DNA of 8,226 bases, taken from assembly GCA_021845705.1 (NCBI GenBank), contig JAJZVJ010000083.1, positions 1 to 8,226 on the forward strand, read 5' to 3'. The notes under the pieces were generated by a model that did not search any database, was not told the DNA's origin, and worked only from the letters and a program-made list of their open reading frames with translations. The first letter of the stretch is position 1, and every line of letters begins with the position of its first letter. Source of the stretch: a bacterium (GTDB taxonomy: Bacteria; Elusimicrobiota; Elusimicrobia; Elusimicrobiales; UBA9959). The position numbers were made by a program, and so were the translations under genes. Positions 1 through 5,963 of this stretch are shown piece by piece.

Positions 1-555
1 TCCGATCTGGCCCGCGGCCGGAAGATAGACGGTCAGCTGATGGACGGCCTGATCCTGCTGTCCAACTGTCTCCGCTCGGGCCTCGACGTGGTGCAGGGGT
101 TCGAGATGGTCTCCAAGGACCTGATGCCGCCTATTTCCGACGAGTTCGCCCTGGTCATCAAGAATTACCAGCTGGGCATGACGTTCGAGAAGGCCCTGGG
201 CGTCATGGAAGAACGCGTGGAATCCAAGATGCTCGCCTACATGATACGCGCCATAGTGCTGCAGCGCCAGATGGGCGGCAACCTTACGAAGGTTTTCGAA
301 AGGATCGTGGTGGATATCCGCGAGGAATCCAAGCTGGAGGAAAAGACCAAGGCCATGACGGCCCAGCAGAAGATCCAGTCCATAGTCGTGGGCATCATGC
401 CCTGGGTGATGGTCGGCGTGATGTTCATGTTCCAGCCGGAAACCATGATAAAGTTCTACAGCACCCCCCTGGGCATGGCCACCGCTTGTTTCTGCGTCAT
501 CTGGGTGGGTATCGGCATGAAGGTCGTATCCAGCCTGGGAAAAATACGGGTTTAA
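1..555 (+). CDS. tadB: TadB-like type II/IV secretion platform protein (T2SSF domain), 5' truncated
   Basis: The frame is open from base 1, so the gene starts upstream; 184 residues of its C-terminal part are visible. The sequence follows the T2SSF pattern of TadB. An N-terminal GQLMDGLILL stretch corresponds to the usual 'QLPDAL' motif and is followed by CLRSGLDVVQGF. Next comes a GMTFEKAL segment, then a QMGGNL motif (fragment residues 90-95) ahead of a basic and acidic helix. Two hydrophobic segments lie near fragment residues 128-145 and 158-178. In known Tad systems TadB sits in the inner membrane with TadC and couples the TadA ATPase to pilin assembly. The next gene begins 39 bases downstream and encodes a TadC-like protein, which supports the assignment. 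The TadB/TadC naming is by order and motif; a generic GspF/PilC-family label would also be safe. Confidence 0.85.
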   Translation, partial: SDLARGRKIDGQLMDGLILLSNCLRSGLDVVQGFEMVSKDLMPPISDEFALVIKNYQLGMTFEKALGVMEERVESKMLAYMIRAIVLQRQMGGNLTKVFERIVVDIREESKLEEKTKAMTAQQKIQSIVVGIMPWVMVGVMFMFQPETMIKFYSTPLGMATACFCVIWVGIGMKVVSSLGKIRV

Positions 556-594
556 GGAAGCCGAAGGGCGAAGCGGGCAGGCTGGTTAAAATAT

Positions 595-1494
595 ATGGGT
601 CCCGATAAAATAGTTAACGCGCTGCTTATCATAGTTTCGGTGGTGGGCTCTTTCGCCGCCTTCACCGCGGCGCAGCGCTTTTTCTCGCCGCGCGAGGAGG
701 AGCGTTCCGCTATAAACGATATAAGCGATATGGCCGGCAAGGAGATCTCCGCCTTCTCCAAGCTGGAGAACAGCAAGAATTTCTGGGACAAGCTGGACCT
801 TTTCTTCGCCAGGCAGATGGGCCTGGAGAAGAAGCTGGACGAAACCTACATGCTGCTGGGCAGCCCGGCGACCACGAACCCCCTTAAAATGCTGCACCTC
901 AAGCTTATAGCCGGCGCCGCGCTGCCGATAATATTCTACGTTCTCAGCACGTCCCCGTTCGTGCTCATCTTCGCGCCGCTCGGCTTCCTGCTGCCCGACG
1001 CCGCCATCTACTCCGGCCGCATCCGCCGCCGCCAGGAAGATATAATCCGGAATTTCCCTACTTTCGTCGACCTCGGCGCCCTCATGATAGAGTCGGGGCT
1101 CGACTATATGACGGCTTTCGACAGGATAGTCAAGATAGCGCCGGTAAAGACGGGGCTGGAGCTGGAGATAGAGAAGACCATAAACGAGGTCCAGCTGGGC
1201 TATTCCCGCCGCGACGCGCTGCGGCGCCTTTCCCTGCGCACCGGCCTGCAGGAGGTCCGCTCTTTCGTGGGCCTTATCGTGCAGTCGGACGAACTGGGTA
1301 CGAGCCTCGTGGAACTGCTCCGGAACTATTCCGCGGACATGCGGTTCCGCCGCCTGAATAAGGCGGAAAAGCTGGCCGCGCAGGCCTCCACCAAGATGCT
1401 TATCCCGCTGTTCATCTTCATTTTCCCCACGGTGTTCATACTGATGCTCGCTCCGATGATAAGCGACCTTATAACCGGGGGTATGCCGTTTTAA
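595..1494 (+). CDS. tadC: TadC-like type II secretion system F family protein
   Basis: A complete 299-residue protein of the usual TadC length. One hydrophobic segment lies near residues 8-25, a pair spans about 100-140, and a final one spans about 268-292. The T2SSF domain covers roughly residues 150-290: FPTFVDLGALMIESGLDY matches the conserved 'P..lD.la..ieaGl' start. Further on, a GYSRRDALRRLSLRTG stretch and an IVQSDELGTSLVELL stretch match the family's 'Q.e.lGtsl...L' motif. Inferred role: second inner-membrane platform subunit of a Tad pilus or related secretion apparatus, partnering the TadB-like protein just upstream. The ATG at 595 has no strong Shine-Dalgarno; translation may depend on the preceding gene, 39 bases away. 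No cytoplasmic ATPase or pilin gene is in the window, so the machine's substrate cannot be told. Confidence 0.87.
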   Translation: MGPDKIVNALLIIVSVVGSFAAFTAAQRFFSPREEERSAINDISDMAGKEISAFSKLENSKNFWDKLDLFFARQMGLEKKLDETYMLLGSPATTNPLKMLHLKLIAGAALPIIFYVLSTSPFVLIFAPLGFLLPDAAIYSGRIRRRQEDIIRNFPTFVDLGALMIESGLDYMTAFDRIVKIAPVKTGLELEIEKTINEVQLGYSRRDALRRLSLRTGLQEVRSFVGLIVQSDELGTSLVELLRNYSADMRFRRLNKAEKLAAQASTKMLIPLFIFIFPTVFILMLAPMISDLITGGMPF

Positions 1495-1549
1495 ACCGCC
1501 CGGAGCTCCGCGGCCCGGAGACGCCCGGACCGGTTCCAAAGAGGTTTTT

Positions 1550-2866
1550 ATGACGAACATATTTCTTTCCTTACTGTTTTCCGCGGCGCTCTGCGCCCCG
1601 GCCTCCGCGCAGTCCAGGGGCGTGAAAAGCGAGGAATCCCTGTTCCTGGACCTGCAGAAGACCGGCCTCGGCTCCCTTAACGAACTTGACGAGAAGCGCA
1701 AGTTCCTGGAGACGGTGCGTCTTGAGAAGCAGAAGATACAGGGGACGATGCTGGATAATATCTACGAGAACGCCTACGAATATTACCGCAACGGCAATTA
1801 CGAGGACGCCAAGGACCTGGCGCTGAAGATAATCTCCATAGACCCCAACTACAAGGACGCGCAGATGCTGCTGGAGGCCTCCAACCAGCTGCGGGGCAGC
1901 GCGCGGCCCGCCATGAGCGAAAAGCTGATGATAGAGGACCGCTTTAAGACCGCGCTCTCCTATTATACCGAGGGCCGCATCGTAGAGGCTCACGACAAAA
2001 TGACCGAGGTCGTGAAGCTTTCCCCCAACAACATCAAGGCCAGGTACTGGCTGGGCAAGATAAAGGAAGACCTGCAGGATTATTATTTCCAGAAGGGTCT
2101 CAGCGATTACGAGGCCAGGGACCTCAAAAGTTCGCTGGATAATCTGTACAACGCCCTTATGATCAAGCCGCGGGACGCCCGCACGATAGAATGGATCACC
2201 AGGATAGAAGACGAATTGCGCCGGCAGAAGGCGAACGATATCCTCAAATCAGCGCTTGAATTCTACGCGCAGGGCCGTCTGAAAGACGCCTACGACGGCC
2301 TGAAGCGCGCGCTCGAGGTGCAGCCCGGGGACTCCAAGTCCACCAAGCTGCTGACCGAGGTAAAGAACGAGATAGAGAACGGCTACCTGGCTTCCGGCAA
2401 GAAGCTGTACGGCTCCCGGCGCTACCCCGAGGCCATAGGCGAGTGGGACAAGGCCAAGCCCTACACCTCGAACATGGCTTACATCAACAAACTTATCTCC
2501 CGCGCCCGCGAGCAGATGAAGCTGGAGAGCGACGAGAAGAAGCGCCGCGCCGAGGAAGCGGCACGCCGCGCCAGGGCCGAGGAAGAGGCCCGCGTTAAAG
2601 AGGAAGAGGCGCGCAAAAAAGCGGAGGAAGAGGCCAAGAGCAAGGGCGTCACGGTGGAGGAGATGGTCAAAAAGCCGCAGGGCGTAAGCGAGGAGAACCG
2701 CCTGGCCGCCCAGCAGCATTACCTGGAAGGGCTGAAGTACTTCCAGAACTCCAATTACGACAAGGCCCGCGACGAGTGGACCATCTCCAAGCAGCTTGAC
2801 CCGGGCAACGCCGATACCTCGGCCGGGCTCAAACGCATAGAGCAGATACTTTCCGGCGGGCAGTAA
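1550..2866 (+). CDS. Exported tetratricopeptide-repeat protein with a charged coiled coil
   Basis: 438 residues. The ATG at 1550 is preceded by AAAGAGG (1538-1544) at five bases. Residues 1-20 form a signal peptide ending ALCAPASA before Gln21. Cys15 does not sit in a convincing lipobox, so signal peptidase I cleavage is favoured. Five TPR-like helical pairs begin near residues 68, 132, 177, 228 and 282, each with the 'A..y...g.y..A......l...P' spacing. An Ala/Glu/Lys/Arg-rich coiled coil covers about 323-372, and a last TPR starts near 388 (YLEGLKYFQNSNYDKARDEW). It follows the TadB/TadC pair, and Tad loci commonly carry a TPR protein (TadD) needed for assembly. This one is longer than typical TadD and has an added coiled coil, so I call it a TPR scaffold and leave it unnamed. 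It would act in the periplasm or at the envelope. Confidence 0.85.
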   Translation: MTNIFLSLLFSAALCAPASAQSRGVKSEESLFLDLQKTGLGSLNELDEKRKFLETVRLEKQKIQGTMLDNIYENAYEYYRNGNYEDAKDLALKIISIDPNYKDAQMLLEASNQLRGSARPAMSEKLMIEDRFKTALSYYTEGRIVEAHDKMTEVVKLSPNNIKARYWLGKIKEDLQDYYFQKGLSDYEARDLKSSLDNLYNALMIKPRDARTIEWITRIEDELRRQKANDILKSALEFYAQGRLKDAYDGLKRALEVQPGDSKSTKLLTEVKNEIENGYLASGKKLYGSRRYPEAIGEWDKAKPYTSNMAYINKLISRAREQMKLESDEKKRRAEEAARRARAEEEARVKEEEARKKAEEEAKSKGVTVEEMVKKPQGVSEENRLAAQQHYLEGLKYFQNSNYDKARDEWTISKQLDPGNADTSAGLKRIEQILSGGQ

Positions 2867-2890
2867 GGGCAGCGGGGCAGGTGGGGATCC

Positions 2891-2925
2891 GGGGCCGCCT
2901 TGGGTAAAGGGCGGCCCCCGCTTTT
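2891..2925 (+). terminator. Probable intrinsic terminator after the Tad/TPR genes
   Basis: A perfect 9-bp GC stem, GGGGCCGCC (2891-2899) with GGCGGCCCC (2910-2918), has a 10-nt loop and is followed by CGC and then TTTT (2922-2925). It lies 24 bases past the TPR stop. The T run is short and offset by three bases, so termination may be inefficient. The position at the end of a gene group fits. Confidence 0.5.
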
Positions 2926-2943
2926 GGGAACGGCTTTTGTTAA

Positions 2944-2990
2944 TTGTTTTGTAACAAGTCCGAAACGCGGGTTCTGTAGAATTTATAGAG
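2944..2990 (+). promoter_or_regulatory. Possible promoter/operator ahead of the HAMP-PAS gene
   Basis: An AT-rich stretch stands out from the GC-rich surroundings. It has a TAGAAT (2977-2982) or TTTATA (2982-2987) that could be a -10. The small inverted repeat TTGTT (2944-2948) / AACAA (2953-2957) sits about where a -35 or an operator could be. The obvious -35-like TTGTAA (2949-2954) is 22 bases from TAGAAT, which is too far for a standard sigma-70 site, so this is a weak call. Confidence 0.22.
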
Positions 2991-3017
2991 GTTCCTGCTG
3001 TTGCCGGGCTTTTTGTC

Positions 3018-3023
3018 AGAGGA
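3018..3023 (+). promoter_or_regulatory. Ribosome binding site that fixes the HAMP-PAS start
   Basis: AGAGGA lies seven bases before the ATG at 3031. The frame also offers a TTG ten codons upstream at 3001, but that has no comparable site and would place PGFLSEDKF ahead of the membrane segment. The ATG is therefore preferred. Confidence 0.7.
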
Positions 3024-3030
3024 TAAATTT

Positions 3031-4146
3031 ATGCGGCTTACCGTAAAATGGCTGATGTGGTTCGTAGGTATCGGCATCTATGTGATGTTCCTGGGCGGCG
3101 TCTTCTATTACAATCTTTTCAAGTGGACCTTCGACGAGAAGCTGAAGCAGGACGTGATAGAGACCGTCAAGGTCTACGCGCCCACCCTGCGCAACGGCCT
3201 GCTGAACAACGCGAACACCATCTCTTTCGAAGAGTACGACATCATGCAGTCGCTGTCCAAGGACGAGCGCATTTCCTCGCTGCTTTATCTCAGCCGGAAC
3301 GGCAAGGTGCGCTGGCATAAAGAGACCCGCTTTATCGGCATAGGCTGGGACGAACTGCAGAAGCAGGTCCCGCCCCCCACCGACGCCATCGCCCAGGCCT
3401 ATCTTTCAAAATCGCCGAAGGTCCGCCAGGTCAAAGGCGAGCCGTTCTACGAAATAGCCATTCCCTTCTCCGTGCGCGGCGAGATCATCGGGATAATCGA
3501 CATGCTGGTCTCCCGGGCCGGGGCGGAGGTGCTCATAGGCTCCGCCATGCGCAAGTACATCTTCGGCGCCGTGGGCGTGCTTTTCCTGCTGGGCCTGCCG
3601 CTGTACTTCTTCTTCCACCATTACGTCATCTCGCCCATGGACGCCCTGCGCGACAGCGTGGAGAGCGTTTCGCTTAAGAATTTCGACCTGCGCTTCCCGG
3701 CGCGCTCCGACGAGTTCGGGGACCTCGCCGGGGCCATTACCCGGCTGATGGGGAAAATGAAGACGGAGATAGAGGGGATCTCCAACAAGGACCGCACCTA
3801 CAAGGAAGCCGAACAGCGCTGGTGGCGGTCGCTCCTCGGCATTATAGTGCCGGCCACCAACTACGTGATAGTAGTCGACGAGAACAACAGCATCCTTTAC
3901 GCCAATTTCGAGATCACCCCCGGGATGGACTCCAAGAACATCCACCTGCTCGACGTGGTGGACAGCCAGCAGCAGACTCTCCTGCGCCTGGTGGGGCAGG
4001 CCTTCGAGATGCCGGACCAGATGGTGGAAGGCGAGGCCGTGTTCAAGAACCAGAATTTCAACGTGAAAGTGCTCCACGTAGGCCAGACGGCCGAGACCAA
4101 CCGCACGCTCATCCTGTTCTATCCGAAAGCCGGCATAAGCATGTAG
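3031..4146 (+). CDS. Two-TM sensor protein: extracytoplasmic domain, HAMP, PAS-like C-terminus, no output domain
   Basis: 371 residues from the ATG. TM1 is at about residues 8-29, an extracytoplasmic region of about 140 residues follows, and TM2 is at about 176-195. A HAMP domain covers about 196-250, recognisable by the proline in VISPMDALRDSV and by SDEFGDLAGAITRLM. After a linker, about 270-368 look PAS-like: TNYVIVVDENNSILYANFE is a typical 'vivvD....I.yaN' opening. The protein stops there, with no DHp/ATPase, GGDEF, EAL or methyl-accepting module. It probably senses an external signal and hands a conformational change to a separate partner through the PAS domain. It could also be a scaffold. 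The extracytoplasmic part looks like a small single sensory fold, with paired strands around FYEIAIPFSVRGEIIGII, but I cannot name it. It begins after the putative terminator, so it is likely a separate transcript from the Tad genes. Confidence 0.85.
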   Translation: MRLTVKWLMWFVGIGIYVMFLGGVFYYNLFKWTFDEKLKQDVIETVKVYAPTLRNGLLNNANTISFEEYDIMQSLSKDERISSLLYLSRNGKVRWHKETRFIGIGWDELQKQVPPPTDAIAQAYLSKSPKVRQVKGEPFYEIAIPFSVRGEIIGIIDMLVSRAGAEVLIGSAMRKYIFGAVGVLFLLGLPLYFFFHHYVISPMDALRDSVESVSLKNFDLRFPARSDEFGDLAGAITRLMGKMKTEIEGISNKDRTYKEAEQRWWRSLLGIIVPATNYVIVVDENNSILYANFEITPGMDSKNIHLLDVVDSQQQTLLRLVGQAFEMPDQMVEGEAVFKNQNFNVKVLHVGQTAETNRTLILFYPKAGISM

Positions 4147-4193
4147 CCCCCGCCGCGCGCCCGCCCCGGCCGCCGCGCGAAAAGCCCGGCGCT

Positions 4194-4231
4194 GCGGCTA
4201 TGCCGGCCGGTGAGCCGCTTCGCGTTATTTT
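4194..4231 (+). terminator. Weak hairpin with T-rich tail after the HAMP-PAS gene
   Basis: GCGGCT (4194-4199) pairs with AGCCGC (4213-4218) around a 13-nt loop that itself contains the palindrome CCGGCCGG. TTATTTT follows at 4225-4231, six bases past the stem. The tail is interrupted and offset, so this may be only a GC-rich spacer structure. Confidence 0.28.
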
Positions 4232-4236
4232 ACCGC

Positions 4237-4257
4237 TATAATTATGTATTATATTAT
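4237..4257 (+). promoter_or_regulatory. Probable promoter (-10 region) for the DUF3566-like and pseudo-receiver genes
   Basis: A perfect TATAAT (4237-4242) lies in a sharply AT-rich island, followed by overlapping TATTAT hexamers at 4247-4252 and 4252-4257. No good -35 is seen at 16-18 bases from TATAAT. TTATTT (4225-4230) is 16 bases from the TATTAT at 4247. This is the most likely transcription start for the genes from 4365 onward, leaving a leader of about 100 bases. Confidence 0.4.
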
Positions 4258-4355
4258 CAGCGCGGGCCATGCCCGCAGGTCTTTATTTTGCCGTCAGCGG
4301 GCCGGCCCTGAATACGGCCCTGGTAAAGCCCCGGTACGGCAGCTACATTAGCATT

Positions 4356-4360
4356 GGAGG
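4356..4360 (+). promoter_or_regulatory. Ribosome binding site that decides the start of the small membrane protein
   Basis: GGAGG stands four bases before the ATG at 4365. An in-frame ATG at 4269 would add 32 residues, but it has no such site and lies only about 30 bases past the candidate -10. The ATG at 4365 is therefore chosen. Confidence 0.75.
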
Positions 4361-4364
4361 AAGC

Positions 4365-4661
4365 ATGAAACTTGAAGTGCGCAATATTAGCGTCGGTTCG
4401 CTGGTAACCTCTTCGGTCCCGCTGGTGATCTTCTGCCTGGCGCTGCTTGGCGGGATAATAACCTTCATGGTGGTCCCCAACCTGCAGCTGTCCCCTATGA
4501 GCTCTTTCCAGAAGATACTCAGCGTGGGCCTTTACGCCCTGCTCTACGTGATAATAAGCACCGCGGTGCTTGTGTTCGCCTCCTTCGTATACAACGTCTT
4601 CACCGGGGTGCTGGGGCTGCGCGGCGTAGTTTTCGACATAGAAGAGATACACCACGATTAA
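4365..4661 (+). CDS. Small two-TM protein, DUF3566-like
   Basis: 98 residues. A short N-terminal strand, KLEVRNISVGSL, leads into TM1 at about residues 15-37 (VPLVIFCLALLGGIITF). A loop with a short amphipathic helix follows, then TM2 at about 52-73 (ALLYVIISTAVLVFASF), and a tail YNVFTGVLGLRGVVFDIEE. This plan matches small DUF3566-type membrane proteins as I remember them: 'R.i...S', two helices, then 'YN...GGi.v...e'. The function of the family is not established. It lies 79 bases upstream of the OmpR-type regulator and may share its transcript. An alternative reading is an unrelated two-TM accessory protein; the topology is more certain than the family name. Confidence 0.72.
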   Translation: MKLEVRNISVGSLVTSSVPLVIFCLALLGGIITFMVVPNLQLSPMSSFQKILSVGLYALLYVIISTAVLVFASFVYNVFTGVLGLRGVVFDIEEIHHD

Positions 4662-4740
4662 CGGACGGTGCCGATCGGGAATTAAGGGGCCGGGCGGCTG
4701 ATAGTCGTTCTGCGTCCGGGCCGCAACTTTAGGAGAACCT

Positions 4741-5499
4741 GTGAAAATTAACATCATTTTTGCCTCAAAGGACCTGTCGCGGGCTTCGCTGATGCTTGAG
4801 ATGCTCTCGCGGCAGGGCTATGCCGTGGCTACCGCGCACCGCGCGCGCGAAGTAATGGGGATGCTGGCGGAAAAATCTTTCGACATGGTGATGATAGGCC
4901 AGAACCTTGCCGACGAGGAGGGGCTGACCTTCCTGCGCAACCTCAGGGCCAAGAACAAGAACATCCCGGTGATAGCCGTGCTGGAGTCCCCGGATACCTA
5001 CCTGGACCATATGCCTTCCGGCCTGAGCATGGAGACCCTGCTCCCGCACGGGCCCTCCGGCAGGGAAACCCCGAAGATCTCGTATAAACTGGCTTTCTTC
5101 CAGCTGGGCGCGGACGAGTGCCTGGCCTACAGCCAGGACCTGCACGAGAGCGTGGCCCGCGTGCGGGCCGTGGTGCGCCGCACGGTCAGCGTCCAAGCCG
5201 ACGAAGTGCTGAAGATGAGCGAGATAGAACTGAACATGTCCAGCTACACGGTGCGCATAGGCGGCAAGGAAATAAAGGTCACGGCCAAGGAATTCGACCT
5301 GCTCTACGTGTTCCTGAGCTCGCCCAACCGCGTGCTTTCCAGGCCCTACCTGATAGAGCGCGTCTGGGGCTATAACTATTTCGGGTCGCCGCGCACGGTG
5401 GACGTGCACGTGCGGCGGCTGCGCTCAAAGATGGGGAAGGCCTCGCGCTACGTGCACACGGTGCCCTGCGTCGGGTACAAACTGGTTCCCGCTAAGTAG
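4741..5499 (+). CDS. OmpR-family winged-helix regulator with degenerate (phosphorylation-dead) receiver
   Basis: 252 residues from a GTG start, with AGGAG (4731-4735) five bases ahead. The C-terminal winged helix (about 159-252) is intact. It has TAKEFDLLYVFLSSPNRVLSR, a VWGYNYFGSPRTVDVHVRRLRSKM recognition region and the closing TVPCVGYKL hairpin. The N-terminal half keeps the receiver shape but lacks its chemistry. The acidic pair after strand 1 is replaced (IIFASKDLSR), the phosphoacceptor Asp is Gly53 (FDMVMIG), and the LGADECLAYSQD segment has no KPF lysine. About 25-30 extra residues (roughly 84-116) sit between strand 4 and the GAD motif. It should bind DNA as a dimer without classical phosphorylation, like ChxR- or NblR-type atypical regulators. 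The lost residues are read directly; the mode of control is inferred. Confidence 0.9.
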   Translation: MKINIIFASKDLSRASLMLEMLSRQGYAVATAHRAREVMGMLAEKSFDMVMIGQNLADEEGLTFLRNLRAKNKNIPVIAVLESPDTYLDHMPSGLSMETLLPHGPSGRETPKISYKLAFFQLGADECLAYSQDLHESVARVRAVVRRTVSVQADEVLKMSEIELNMSSYTVRIGGKEIKVTAKEFDLLYVFLSSPNRVLSRPYLIERVWGYNYFGSPRTVDVHVRRLRSKMGKASRYVHTVPCVGYKLVPAK

Positions 5500-5503
5500 C
5501 CCT

Positions 5504-5532
5504 GCCGCGGGTAAGCCTTTTCCGTCCGCGGC
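5504..5532 (+). other. Intergenic hairpin between the pseudo-receiver and receiver genes
   Basis: GCCGCGG (5504-5510) is perfectly complementary to CCGCGGC (5526-5532) across a 15-nt loop, starting just after the upstream stop. No T run follows, so it is not a convincing terminator. It might be a processing or attenuation structure, or chance in GC-rich DNA. Confidence 0.25.
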
Positions 5533-5585
5533 GGTTCCCGGGGCTTTATCCGCGCGAAGTTCGCATTGAAACGGAGGTTTTTATT

Positions 5586-5963
5586 ATGGCTGCACAGAAG
5601 ATCCTGGTAATTGACGACGACACCCACCTGCGCGAGAGCCTCGCCGAGGTGCTGGAGCTGGAGGGCTTTACCTGCTTCGAGGCCGGCAACGCGAAGGCCG
5701 GCATAGACTCCGCTAAAAAACACATGCCTGAAGTCGTGATCATGGACATCCAGCTGCCGGATTCTTCCGGCTTCCAGATCTGCCAGGAACTGCGCAAGTT
5801 CTCCAAGGATTTCATCCTGATAATGATGACCGGGCGCTTCCTTTCCGCGGAAGAGAAGACGCAGGGCTTCTCCCTGGGGGCGGACGAGTACATAACAAAG
5901 CCTTTCGACATACGGGAACTGTGCATACGCATCCGCCAGCTGCTTTCAAGGAGGGGAAGATAA
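5586..5963 (+). CDS. Single-domain response regulator (CheY-like receiver)
   Basis: 125 residues, only a receiver domain. All key residues are visible: Asp10/Asp11/Asp12 after strand 1 (ILVIDDD), phosphoacceptor Asp54 (VVIMDIQLPDSSG), Thr82 (MMTG) and Lys105 in GADEYITKPF. It should therefore accept phosphate from a histidine kinase, but none lies in the window. The ATG is preceded by GGAGG (5573-5577) at eight bases. It follows the phosphorylation-dead OmpR regulator by 86 bases, and its stop codon overlaps the next start by one base (TAATG), so it is likely translationally coupled to the thioredoxin-like gene. With no effector domain it must act by protein contact or as a phosphate relay or sink. 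Confidence 0.93.
   Translation: MAAQKILVIDDDTHLRESLAEVLELEGFTCFEAGNAKAGIDSAKKHMPEVVIMDIQLPDSSGFQICQELRKFSKDFILIMMTGRFLSAEEKTQGFSLGADEYITKPFDIRELCIRIRQLLSRRGR
5948..5954 (+). promoter_or_regulatory. Strong ribosome binding site inside the end of the receiver gene
   Basis: AAGGAGG lies eight bases before the ATG at 5963. It decides this start over an in-frame ATG at 5921, which would put 14 residues ahead of an otherwise textbook signal peptide. Confidence 0.8.

Noticed and set aside
1501..1510. Perfect palindrome CGGAGCTCCG between the TadC-like and TPR genes
   Set aside because: It is too short and isolated in GC-rich DNA, with no loop or T run, so there is no support for a terminator or operator.
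586..1701. Long 371-codon open frame on the - strand
   Set aside because: It lies antisense to the clear TadC-like gene and the start of the TPR gene. Its translation is low-complexity and rich in Arg, Glu, Gly and His, as expected from the complement of GC-rich codons.
3406..4077. 223-codon open frame on the - strand
   Set aside because: It is a shadow of the HAMP-PAS gene with His/Val/Glu-rich composition and no motif.
3822..4241. 139-codon + strand frame overlapping the end of the HAMP-PAS gene
   Set aside because: It is an out-of-frame reading of the PAS region, with Arg/Pro/Ala-rich composition and no ribosome site or domain. It does not encode a missing kinase.
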